Of a DNA stretch of 8,207 bases, positions 1 through 5,837 are shown one piece after another. The position numbers were made by a program, and so were the translations under genes. The DNA comes from Candidatus Bathyarchaeota archaeon (GTDB taxonomy: Archaea; Thermoproteota; Bathyarchaeia; RBG-16-48-13; GCA-020345945). The stretch spans positions 988,664 to 996,870 of the forward strand of contig CP070773.1 in the NCBI GenBank assembly GCA_020345945.1. Reading direction: 5' to 3'. The stretch's first letter is position 1. Each line of letters opens with the position of its first letter. Below the pieces are notes generated by a model that had not been told where the DNA came from, ran no database searches, and saw nothing but the letters and a program-made list of their open reading frames with translations.

Positions 1-36
1 CCAGAAGCCATCTCTTGGTTTAGAGAAATGTCCTAA
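1..36 (+). other. possible C-terminal tail of an upstream gene cut by the window edge
   Basis: Frame 1 from the first base reads PEAISWFREMS and then a TAA stop at 34-36, 62 bases before the MFS start. The peptide looks like an ordinary amphipathic C-terminus, and the direction matches the next gene. Twelve codons are far too few to identify a family, and another frame is also open here, so this is only a possibility. Confidence 0.2.
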
Positions 37-53
37 ACAAGAAAGATTCATGA

Positions 54-70
54 TATGGTCAAGTACCATA
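54..70. promoter_or_regulatory. dyad TATGGT-N5-ACCATA upstream of the MFS gene
   Basis: A perfect 6+6 base inverted repeat with a 5-base centre (CAAGT) ends 28 bases before the MFS start codon. Dyads with this spacing are typical of binding sites for dimeric helix-turn-helix repressors, and the position is where an operator overlapping the promoter would lie. A repeat this short can also arise by chance, and no regulator gene is in the window. Confidence 0.25.
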
Positions 71-98
71 ATCTCTCCTAGTTCAGAACTATTGGTGA

Positions 99-1412
99 GT
101 GTATCTGAAATTCGTATTCAAGAGACCGTCTCTTCGTGACCAATTTGGTTTCATGCAGGGTAACATTCTCGTGCTTACTGTGACCCAGGTTCTTGGTATG
201 TTCTGTCGGAGCATGGCTTTCCCCTATGCCTCCCTCTACATCTTGGCTCTCGGTGGATCGTCCGCTGAGATCGGTTTTGTAAATTCCATGAGACCTCTTG
301 CAGGTCTTCTCATTTTTCCACTCGCAGGATATCTTGCGGATATAGTAGGTAGAGCCAAGCTGATAGCGTTGGGTGGCTACATCTCGGGGACCATCTACTT
401 GATGTATGTCTTCGCTCCCAACTGGGAAACGATAGCCTTGGCTGCATTGTTTCAGGGCTTCATTGTCTTCCAGTTTCCAGCTACTTCAGCTATTATCGCA
501 GATTCGTTGCCGCCCAAGAGTCGTGGCAAAGGCATCGCTACGATAAATACTATTGCAGGAACTTTTGCCATCTTCTCTCCATACGTGGCGGGTGTGGTTC
601 TCACCATCTACGGTGTGAATCTAGGTATGAGATTTCTCTACGGTGCGCTTGCGTTTGTCTACCTGATCTCTGCCACTATAAACCTCCGATACATCAGAGA
701 AACCTCGAAGAGGTCAGAGGAGAAGATCGTTCTCTCGAATCTACCCCGAATCCTCAAGAACTCTTACAGCGGGGTTCCTGCGATCTTAAGGCAGCTACCA
801 CGTTCATTACGGGTTCTTGCTATCGTCATAGTTCTAGGATTCACGTCGAATGCGGTCGCTGGCTCCTTTTGGGTGGTATATGCTCTGGGACATATCGGGC
901 TATCAGCCGTAGATTGGGGTTTGGTCTTACTTGTTGAGACTACGCTTAGAAACCTGACGTATATACCTGCAGGAATGTTAGCGGACCGTTACGGCAGGAC
1001 TAAAGCTATTCAAGTAGCTCTCCTCCTCTCCTTGGCATCAATTCCTCTCTTCGTCTTCTCGAGAAGTTTCATGGAAGTATTGCTTATAAGATCAACCATA
1101 GCCGTATCAACTGCATTATTTATCCCTGCAGCCTCGGCATTGATGGCCGACACTGTTCCTAGAGATATGCGGGGTAGAGTAACATCAGCTCTTGGACGGG
1201 GGACTGTCCTTATAGGAGCCGCTTCAGGGGGAATCGGAGGACCCGGCGCAGGTTTTATCACCACAATACCTGTAATGATAGGATCTATGGCTGGTGGGTA
1301 CCTCTACGCTTTTAATCCTACATATCCTTGGTACTTCGTCTCTATCGCTACAGTAATTTCTGTGGTACTATCGGTCTTCTTCATTCACGACCCAGAAGAG
1401 GCTGAGATCTAG
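99..1412 (+). CDS. major facilitator superfamily (MFS) transporter
   Basis: This is a 437-residue membrane carrier with about twelve hydrophobic segments in two halves, the usual MFS size and layout. The MFS motif A loop occurs in both halves: GYLADIVGRAK at residues 77-87 and GMLADRYGRTK at 292-302. A second paired motif, ADSLPPKSRGKG (134-145) and ADTVPRDMRGRV (350-361), also reflects the internal duplication. A charged loop (about 200-235) separates the halves, and a glycine-rich stretch (373-385) precedes the last segments. The start is GTG at 99, directly after an in-frame TGA at 96-98; the next in-frame Met is at 153 but would remove the conserved-looking N-terminal segment. GGTGA at 94-98 abuts the start and is too close to act as a normal ribosome site, so initiation may be leaderless. 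Family membership is clear. The substrate (drug, sugar, organic acid or other) cannot be read from the sequence. The gene converges on the LarA gene. Confidence 0.93.
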   Translation: MYLKFVFKRPSLRDQFGFMQGNILVLTVTQVLGMFCRSMAFPYASLYILALGGSSAEIGFVNSMRPLAGLLIFPLAGYLADIVGRAKLIALGGYISGTIYLMYVFAPNWETIALAALFQGFIVFQFPATSAIIADSLPPKSRGKGIATINTIAGTFAIFSPYVAGVVLTIYGVNLGMRFLYGALAFVYLISATINLRYIRETSKRSEEKIVLSNLPRILKNSYSGVPAILRQLPRSLRVLAIVIVLGFTSNAVAGSFWVVYALGHIGLSAVDWGLVLLVETTLRNLTYIPAGMLADRYGRTKAIQVALLLSLASIPLFVFSRSFMEVLLIRSTIAVSTALFIPAASALMADTVPRDMRGRVTSALGRGTVLIGAASGGIGGPGAGFITTIPVMIGSMAGGYLYAFNPTYPWYFVSIATVISVVLSVFFIHDPEEAEI

Positions 1413-1470
1413 AAGCATTCCCTCAATATCATTGCCTACTTATGACCTGTAGAATATGTGAGGTGAAGGC

Positions 1471-1653
1471 TTGATTGGAGCGAGTATTCTAGTCTCTGGA
1501 TATTATGTTCTTGAAGGTAAGGCAGCAGGCTATCTATGTTTGGGAAAGGCATTGGATCTCTGCATTCGGATATACAGCAACTCTCGCTCCGTCATTATGT
1601 GTGGTTTTAAGTTCTTCGATTACCTCAGGCCAAGTTCTGATCCAAGTATATGA
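1471..1653 (+). CDS. possible small ORF (60 aa) behind a strong Shine-Dalgarno site
   Basis: GAGGTGA at 1460-1466 matches the archaeal 16S 3' end over seven bases and lies 4 bases before a TTG at 1471, 58 bases after the MFS stop. The predicted peptide begins LIGASILVSGYYVLEGKAAG, which is hydrophobic and protein-like. From 1534 onward it runs antisense through the 3' end of the LarA gene, where the peptide is probably just a shadow. It may be the beginning of a gene truncated by rearrangement, a small membrane peptide, or chance. No family is recognised. Confidence 0.17.
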   Translation: MIGASILVSGYYVLEGKAAGYLCLGKALDLCIRIYSNSRSVIMCGFKFFDYLRPSSDPSI

Positions 1654-2793
1654 GCCGTTGGGTCCTAGAGAGAGGAGTGGGTCCAAAACTTTGTGGGGTG
1701 AGAAGATGATTAGCTTCCCCAGTTTCGCAGGAAGTGATCTTCGTCCCTCCGAGTATAATCCTCCTCCCCGTTTCTTGCCGAATTTTCCGTACATATAATG
1801 AGTTATCAAAGATTCAGGTGTGTTGACCACCAAGACTATAGTTCCTCCCGCTTTCAACGAGGCGGTAGCCATAGCCAGTCCGAGCCCAGCTTCGTTGGCC
1901 TTGGCATATGTATTGGCGATCACGATGTCTGGCTCAGCCAAGGGTTTGGTCTCGTATACGCCTCTTCCCATCTTTACGGCTTCTCTGTGTTCTTTCACAA
2001 AGTTTCCGGCAAAGAGAGCGATGTTCTCTCCTCTCCCGTTGACTAAGGTGTCAACTTTGATATCTAGTTGGGCAAGTTTTGCTGATTCCTCTACGTCGAG
2101 ACGCATCACATTCCCTTCCACCTTTCCCCAGCCTGTTGATGGGTGGTTCTTATCTGATTCGGGGCTCGATTTCATGACGACTCCATGGTTGTAGTAGGTC
2201 GTCTCGTAAGAGGTTACTCCTGGAAGGATGATCTTGGCTCCACCTCCATATCCTGACATTGGGTGTGGGACAACGCATCCCACCCCTATCTTGAGATCGC
2301 ATTCCATAACCTCTGAATTAACTTGGACAGGAGTTCCCCTGCTTGTTTCTCCTACTTCTGTCACACCGTAGAAGGGGTTATGGTTGTAAACAGGAAACTG
2401 TTCAACCACCTCTTCTCCCAACTTCTTCGAGAAATCTAACCGGTCATCAGCCCCATGGCATCCAAGTGCGTCCACGAATCTGATATGGTCATCCTGTATT
2501 CCTCCTTTCCTCAACTCGTCTAGGATAAAAGGTACAATCTCGTATGCTCTCGTCGGTCTCGTCATGTCATCAAATATGATGACAGCCTCTTCCCTCCCAG
2601 CTGCCAGAGAGCTGATCTTCTCGGAACCGATCGGTTTCGATAGAGCTCCCTTAATCGCTTCAGGGCTTAAAGTTGGTCGATTTGCCCCTGGCATCGCGCA
2701 AGTATGTATACTCCACTCTTCAGGAAACTGTAACTCAAGACCAGTATTTCCATACCATAGAAGAGATGGTAGCTTCACTGTCGATTTCTTCAT
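1534..2793 (-). CDS. larA: LarA-family (DUF2088) nickel-pincer 2-hydroxyacid racemase/epimerase
   Basis: This is a 419-residue cytoplasmic protein, the usual length for LarA. LarA interconverts the enantiomers of 2-hydroxy acids by hydride transfer through a covalently bound nickel-pincer nucleotide made by LarB, LarC and LarE. Key residues line up by eye with Lactobacillus plantarum LarA: DMTRP at 76-80 (substrate Arg79), His113 for His108, His177 for His174, Lys187 for the cofactor-bearing Lys184, and His203 for the nickel ligand His200. The spacings 177-187-203 are exactly those of the reference. The region that carries Tyr294, Gln295 and Lys298 in the reference reads NEAGLGLAMA (300-309) here, so lactate is an unlikely substrate; malate, longer or aromatic hydroxy acids, or sugar acids are options known for LarA homologues. 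A basic, glycine-rich stretch lies at about 337-360. The ATG start has AAGGAG 11 bases upstream. The gene follows the TPP enzyme gene in the same direction. The larB, larC and larE genes are not in the window. Confidence 0.9.
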   Translation of the reverse strand: MKKSTVKLPSLLWYGNTGLELQFPEEWSIHTCAMPGANRPTLSPEAIKGALSKPIGSEKISSLAAGREEAVIIFDDMTRPTRAYEIVPFILDELRKGGIQDDHIRFVDALGCHGADDRLDFSKKLGEEVVEQFPVYNHNPFYGVTEVGETSRGTPVQVNSEVMECDLKIGVGCVVPHPMSGYGGGAKIILPGVTSYETTYYNHGVVMKSSPESDKNHPSTGWGKVEGNVMRLDVEESAKLAQLDIKVDTLVNGRGENIALFAGNFVKEHREAVKMGRGVYETKPLAEPDIVIANTYAKANEAGLGLAMATASLKAGGTIVLVVNTPESLITHYMYGKFGKKRGGGLYSEGRRSLPAKLGKLIIFSPHKVLDPLLSLGPNGSYTWIRTWPEVIEELKTTHNDGARVAVYPNAEIQCLSQT

Positions 2794-2804
2794 CTATCGC
2801 AGGA

Positions 2805-2810
2805 CTCCTT
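2805..2810 (-). promoter_or_regulatory. ribosome binding site of the LarA gene
   Basis: AAGGAG on the minus strand lies 11 bases before the ATG at 2793. The spacing is long, but a near-identical arrangement precedes the internal ATG of the TPP gene, so it may be normal here. Confidence 0.45.
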
Positions 2811-2858
2811 CAAGGTTCTATCTAATCTTGATGCTTTGGCTAATAACATTTGATGGCT

Positions 2859-2931
2859 GACTTAGAATAGTTCTGGATAGATTAAGGAAGATGTGTACTG
2901 GTTAGGAGAGTTTTCTGATACTTTCTAAGTC
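2859..2931. repeat. 9-bp perfect inverted repeat between the TPP and LarA genes
   Basis: GACTTAGAA at 2859-2867 is the exact reverse complement of TTCTAAGTC at 2923-2931, with 55 bases between. It occupies much of the 161-base gap between the two co-directional genes. It could form a long-looped RNA stem after the TPP gene, or be two half-sites for a DNA-binding protein. I saw no clear T-tract or TATA box in the gap. Confidence 0.35.
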
Positions 2932-2954
2932 TTCATTTTGGTTGGGAGTCAGAT

Positions 2955-4727
2955 TTATGGTTGTTTGCAGATCACATCTATTAGTGCCTGTCTCTTCTGT
3001 TCTCTTACTGTTTTCAATCCTCTTATCAGCGCATCTTTGAGTTCCTTTGGGTCTTTGACGGTCTCTCCGTGACAGTTGTTCGCCTCGGCGATCTGGGCGA
3101 AGTTCGGGCTTGGATCTAGGTCTACCCCGGCGAAATTTCCCGTTTTGACTGACCAACCGTTGGGGAAGAGTCTTCTCACCGTCCTTTTGACTGCATTATA
3201 GCATTGATTGTTGAAGATTATGGTCAGGAATGGGATTCGATATTTGTTTGAGACCCAGTGGCAGGCGGTGGGAACCCCAAACATGTAGCTGCCGTCGCCT
3301 ACACATGCGATAACGGTTCTTGGGGGGGCAGCCATCTTTCCGCCGATGGCAGCTCCAAGCCCTGACCCGAGCCATGCTGCAGGCGATGTTCTGAAATAAG
3401 TTCCTGGTTTTGCAAGTTCGATCTGTGTCGAGTCTAAATCGTACTCGTTGAAGAGTATTGTGTCCTCGTCTTTCACCTCATTTACTACAAAGGATAACCA
3501 GGAGAAGTCTATGCTCTTACTTCTTCCAGCTTTCTGGGCAGTCTTCTTCCATAGATCTCTCTGCTGGTTATGTTCCTCCCTAATCTTCTCGTATCTGTCC
3601 CTGATATCTTCATGTTTCAGCTTATCGTCTGAGAGGCACTCCTCAAGGATTGAGTTGAGAGAAGTTATTGCCAGGCTTGGGTCGGCTATTATTGGGATGT
3701 CTACTGGGAATCCCCATATAGGATAGGGTGTATGTGCTGGGTCGATATCTATGTGGATAATCTTTGCATCTTCTTTCGGCTTGGTGTTTGAAGGAATCCA
3801 CGGTATGTCACTGTCGATAAGCAGCACCATGTCAGCTTTCTCAAGATACGGTTTTGGGTCGTATCCAACGTGAAGAGGATTCTCTGTAGGGAAGTTCATG
3901 AAGTATCTTGGTGACTCAATGACTGGGATTGCTAGGAGTTCGGCCAGCTTCACAAGTACATTGACTGCATCAGTTCTCCTACCCAGCCTGCTAGTTATGA
4001 TAAGGGGGTTATCTGCGTTTAGCAGCAATCGTGCAATGTCTCTGAGCTTTCCGATATCTGCGTTTGGGAGGGATGTTGGTTTGCCTATCCGTATTGGTCT
4101 TTTCTCATTCTCTTCTACTTTTTCCATCAGCCATTCTCTTGGAAGGATCAAGTAGACTGGACCTTGAGGTTCAGTTGTTGCGACTCTAAATGCTCTATCA
4201 ACTACAGTCCTCAGTTGTTTGGTGGTCCTCAGCTCGTAGTCCCACTTAACGAATTCCCTAAGAAAACCCCCTTGATCGAAGGATTCTTGTCCCCAATGTA
4301 CAGAGATATCTCGGCCTCCCTCAACTCCTTCTTCGGTGATCGGTGTTCGACCTGCTGTGAAGATCATGGGCACCCTTGCACGATATGCGCTCATTACTCC
4401 CCCCAGTGCGTTTGCAGTCCCGACTGTGACATGTACCATTACTACCTGTGGCTTACCGGAAACTAGTGCGTATCCATATGCCATGCTTGTCGCGACTATT
4501 TCGTGGGGTACTAGAACCAGACTCGGTTTTTCTATGCCTTTTGCCGCAAACTTCGCGAATACCTCGTTCAGTGGAGCAGTATCCGTGCCTGGGTTCATAA
4601 AGAAGTAATCTACACCGTAATCTGAGAGAAGTTTGAGATATACCTCAGCACACCGCTCCTCCCGTCCTTCAGTACCATCCACCATTCCGACAATACACTC
4701 CTTGAAATCATTTGAAGAATACCACAT
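2955..4727 (-). CDS. thiamine-diphosphate-dependent 2-oxo-acid decarboxylase/carboligase-like enzyme
   Basis: This is a 590-residue cytoplasmic enzyme with the three-domain layout of the acetolactate synthase/pyruvate decarboxylase superfamily. The N-terminal PYR domain (about 25-200) has NPGT (45-48), the cofactor-activating Glu76 in PHEIVATSMAYGYA, and His99 in VHVTVGTANALGG. The middle domain (about 220-365) contains IDIDP (326-330). The C-terminal PP domain has the ThDP/Mg site GDGS (477-480) followed by NNQCY (506-510). Glu76 and His99 are 23 residues apart, the same as Glu47 and His70 of benzoylformate decarboxylase, and the NPG[ST] and GTxNA segments match that enzyme too; acetolactate synthase has a TSGPG-type segment at this point. 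I could not find an equivalent of benzoylformate decarboxylase His281, so the reaction is uncertain. Two starts are possible: ATG at 4727, or ATG at 4685 (Met15), which has AAGGAG upstream and leaves a normal N-terminus. It is likely co-transcribed with, or next to, the LarA gene 161 bases downstream. Confidence 0.88.
   Translation of the reverse strand: MWYSSNDFKECIVGMVDGTEGREERCAEVYLKLLSDYGVDYFFMNPGTDTAPLNEVFAKFAAKGIEKPSLVLVPHEIVATSMAYGYALVSGKPQVVMVHVTVGTANALGGVMSAYRARVPMIFTAGRTPITEEGVEGGRDISVHWGQESFDQGGFLREFVKWDYELRTTKQLRTVVDRAFRVATTEPQGPVYLILPREWLMEKVEENEKRPIRIGKPTSLPNADIGKLRDIARLLLNADNPLIITSRLGRRTDAVNVLVKLAELLAIPVIESPRYFMNFPTENPLHVGYDPKPYLEKADMVLLIDSDIPWIPSNTKPKEDAKIIHIDIDPAHTPYPIWGFPVDIPIIADPSLAITSLNSILEECLSDDKLKHEDIRDRYEKIREEHNQQRDLWKKTAQKAGRSKSIDFSWLSFVVNEVKDEDTILFNEYDLDSTQIELAKPGTYFRTSPAAWLGSGLGAAIGGKMAAPPRTVIACVGDGSYMFGVPTACHWVSNKYRIPFLTIIFNNQCYNAVKRTVRRLFPNGWSVKTGNFAGVDLDPSPNFAQIAEANNCHGETVKDPKELKDALIRGLKTVREQKRQALIDVICKQP
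4698..4703 (-). promoter_or_regulatory. ribosome binding site supporting an internal start of the TPP gene
   Basis: AAGGAG on the minus strand lies 12 bases before the ATG at 4685-4683, nearly the same arrangement as at the LarA gene. No such site precedes the upstream ATG at 4727. This favours a 576-residue protein starting MVDGTEGREE, although the spacing is longer than usual. Confidence 0.4.
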
Positions 4728-4759
4728 TTCTCTATTAAGGTGAATACTCTAAATCTGTC

Positions 4760-4921
4760 TCAAGCTTCTTGATACGCCAATTCTCGGATAAGGTCTTTCG
4801 CATACTCGTATCCAGCAATCCACAGTGAAGCAGTCACCTATCTGATCGCTTTCAAAGCAGATATTAATCCATTCACATCCCCAAAGATATAGTGCAAGAG
4901 GAATTGAGTCCATCTGTATAT
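4760..4921 (-). pseudogene. possible decayed gene tail with in-frame TAG, upstream of the TPP gene
   Basis: One minus-strand frame reads GDVNGLISALKAIR, then TAG at 4840-4838, then GTG and TASLWIAGYEYAKDLIRELA, and ends at a TGA at 4762-4760, 32 bases before the first TPP start. The part after the TAG is convincingly protein-like (amphipathic, ordinary composition) and could also be a 25-residue ORF starting with GTG at 4837. The upstream part continues in the same frame with no other stop to about 4966, where it overlaps the start of the divergent hydrolase gene. The simplest reading is the remnant of a gene that once preceded the TPP gene. I do not recognise the family. Chance cannot be excluded. 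The rest of the 4728-4962 gap holds only candidate promoter elements. Confidence 0.3.
4916..4921 (+). promoter_or_regulatory. candidate archaeal TATA box for the hydrolase gene
   Basis: GTATAT lies 41 bases before the TTG start. With the usual archaeal spacing of about 25 bases, transcription would begin near 4944, giving a short leader that just contains the GAGGAG ribosome site. No convincing BRE is seen immediately upstream, and GATATA at 4886-4891 is an alternative. Confidence 0.22.
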
Positions 4922-4950
4922 CAGGGTGAGGCTCAATACTGGAGAGATGC

Positions 4951-4956
4951 GAGGAG
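4951..4956 (+). promoter_or_regulatory. ribosome binding site that sets the TTG start of the hydrolase
   Basis: GAGGAG lies 6 bases before TTG at 4963. This is the best-spaced Shine-Dalgarno site of any major gene here and is the main reason to accept the TTG start. Confidence 0.6.
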
Positions 4957-4962
4957 AGAATA

Positions 4963-5784
4963 TTGATTAAACCTGTCATCTTCGAGAATCAAGGTGAACG
5001 TCTGGTTGGAATCCTTCATGTGCCTGATAAGCTGAAACGTGGGGGGAAGGCTCCTGGGGTTGTCATGCTTCACGGGTTAACAGGAAACAAGATCGAGAAT
5101 CATAGGCTCTTTGTTCTTGCAGCAAGGGATCTATGTGATTTAGGTTTTGTAGTTCTCCGTTTCGACTTCAGAGGTTCAGGTGACAGCGACGGTGACTTCG
5201 AAGATATGACCATCCCTGGGGAGATAAGTGATGCGGAAAAAGCCTTGACCTTCCTAATGGAGCAGAGATGGGTTAACAGAAAAGCAGTAGGTATTCTCGG
5301 ATTGAGCATGGGAGGAAGGGTGGCAGCGGTCCTCTCCTCTAGAGACCATCGTGTCAAATTCGTGATCCTATGCTCTGCAAATTTCGATCAACTCTTACCA
5401 AGACTTCTGTCAGGTATTGGAGGTTACATACCTCTAAAGGGTATGGAGGAGGTATTGAATTCTGGAGAAGCAGTCAAAATAAAGGATGGTTGGTACCTGA
5501 AGAACTCTTTCTTCAAGACTCTCGATGAGACCGTTCCTCTAGATGTCATAGACAAAATTAAAGTACCCATCTTGATAGTGCATGGTGAGATGGACCAAGT
5601 CATACCCCTAGATGAAGCAGTAAGGGGATTTGAGATCGTAAAGAACCTGAACAAGAAGAATGAACTATACGTGATCGAAGGCGGAGGACACGTATTCACA
5701 GATAGAGAACACACACATCAAGTCATCAGGAAGACCCGGGACTGGCTTGTCTCCCTTAACCTTGGGATATCGCCTGTCAAGTAG
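4963..5784 (+). CDS. alpha/beta hydrolase, esterase-like (cinnamoyl/feruloyl esterase type)
   Basis: This is a 273-residue soluble serine hydrolase without a signal peptide, so it acts in the cytoplasm. The fold markers occur in order: HG oxyanion-hole segment at 37-38 (VMLHGLTG), FDFRGSGDSDG at 67-77, nucleophile elbow GLSMGG with Ser115, VHGEMD with the acid Asp211, and GGGH with His243. The spacing of the triad is normal. A cap insertion lies between about 143 and 200, between the core strands carrying Ser and Asp. The RGSGDSDGDFE stretch resembles bacterial cinnamoyl/feruloyl esterases, so a small ester of an aromatic or fatty acid is a fair guess, but acyl-peptidase or dienelactone hydrolase-like roles remain possible. 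The start is TTG with GAGGAG 6 bases upstream. The gene is divergent from the TPP enzyme and converges on the ABC permease gene, ending 51 bases from its stop codon. Confidence 0.9.
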   Translation: MIKPVIFENQGERLVGILHVPDKLKRGGKAPGVVMLHGLTGNKIENHRLFVLAARDLCDLGFVVLRFDFRGSGDSDGDFEDMTIPGEISDAEKALTFLMEQRWVNRKAVGILGLSMGGRVAAVLSSRDHRVKFVILCSANFDQLLPRLLSGIGGYIPLKGMEEVLNSGEAVKIKDGWYLKNSFFKTLDETVPLDVIDKIKVPILIVHGEMDQVIPLDEAVRGFEIVKNLNKKNELYVIEGGGHVFTDREHTHQVIRKTRDWLVSLNLGISPVK

Positions 5785-5799
5785 TCAGGTCTTTTGGAT

Positions 5800-5837
5800 A
5801 AGTTCGCAGAACCTAGACCAGGATTCTAAGAGAACTT
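5800..5837. terminator. shared hairpin between convergent hydrolase and permease genes
   Basis: Two nested stems are seen: outer AAGTTC (5800-5805) with GAACTT (5832-5837), and inner AGAACCT (5808-5814) with AGG-a-TTCT (5820-5827), closing on a 5-base loop. The outer arm overlaps the TAA stop of the permease. On the plus strand a short T-run (TTTT at about 5848-5851) follows, consistent with termination of the hydrolase transcript. The minus strand has no T-tract after the stem. It could act as a terminator or a 3'-end stabiliser. Confidence 0.4.

Noticed and set aside
1450..1491. TAGAATA/TATTCTA inverted repeat after the MFS gene as a terminator
   Set aside because: The arms are AT-rich, the loop is 28 bases, and no T-tract follows.
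1820..2194. Plus-strand ORF of 124 codons opposite the LarA gene
   Set aside because: The LarA frame is clearly the coding one, with conserved catalytic residues throughout; the opposite ORF is a shadow with serine-rich, low-identity composition.
3322..3328. Run of seven G as a possible frameshift or sequencing-error site in the TPP gene
   Set aside because: The frame is intact on both sides, and the conserved GDGS motif is in frame with the N-terminal domain.
4771..4812. GATACG/CGTATC inverted repeat with a 30-base loop
   Set aside because: Six bases with a long loop in a 235-base gap are expected by chance, and the bases lie within the possible gene remnant.
4838..4840. TAG read as pyrrolysine in the frame at 4760-4966
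   Set aside because: The MFS, LarA and hydrolase genes all end in TAG, so TAG serves as an ordinary stop here. Decay is the simpler explanation.
4749..4979. Minus-strand ORF of 76 codons in the TPP-hydrolase gap
   Set aside because: It is rich in Cys, Trp and Arg, overlaps the hydrolase start and looks less protein-like than the frame beside it.
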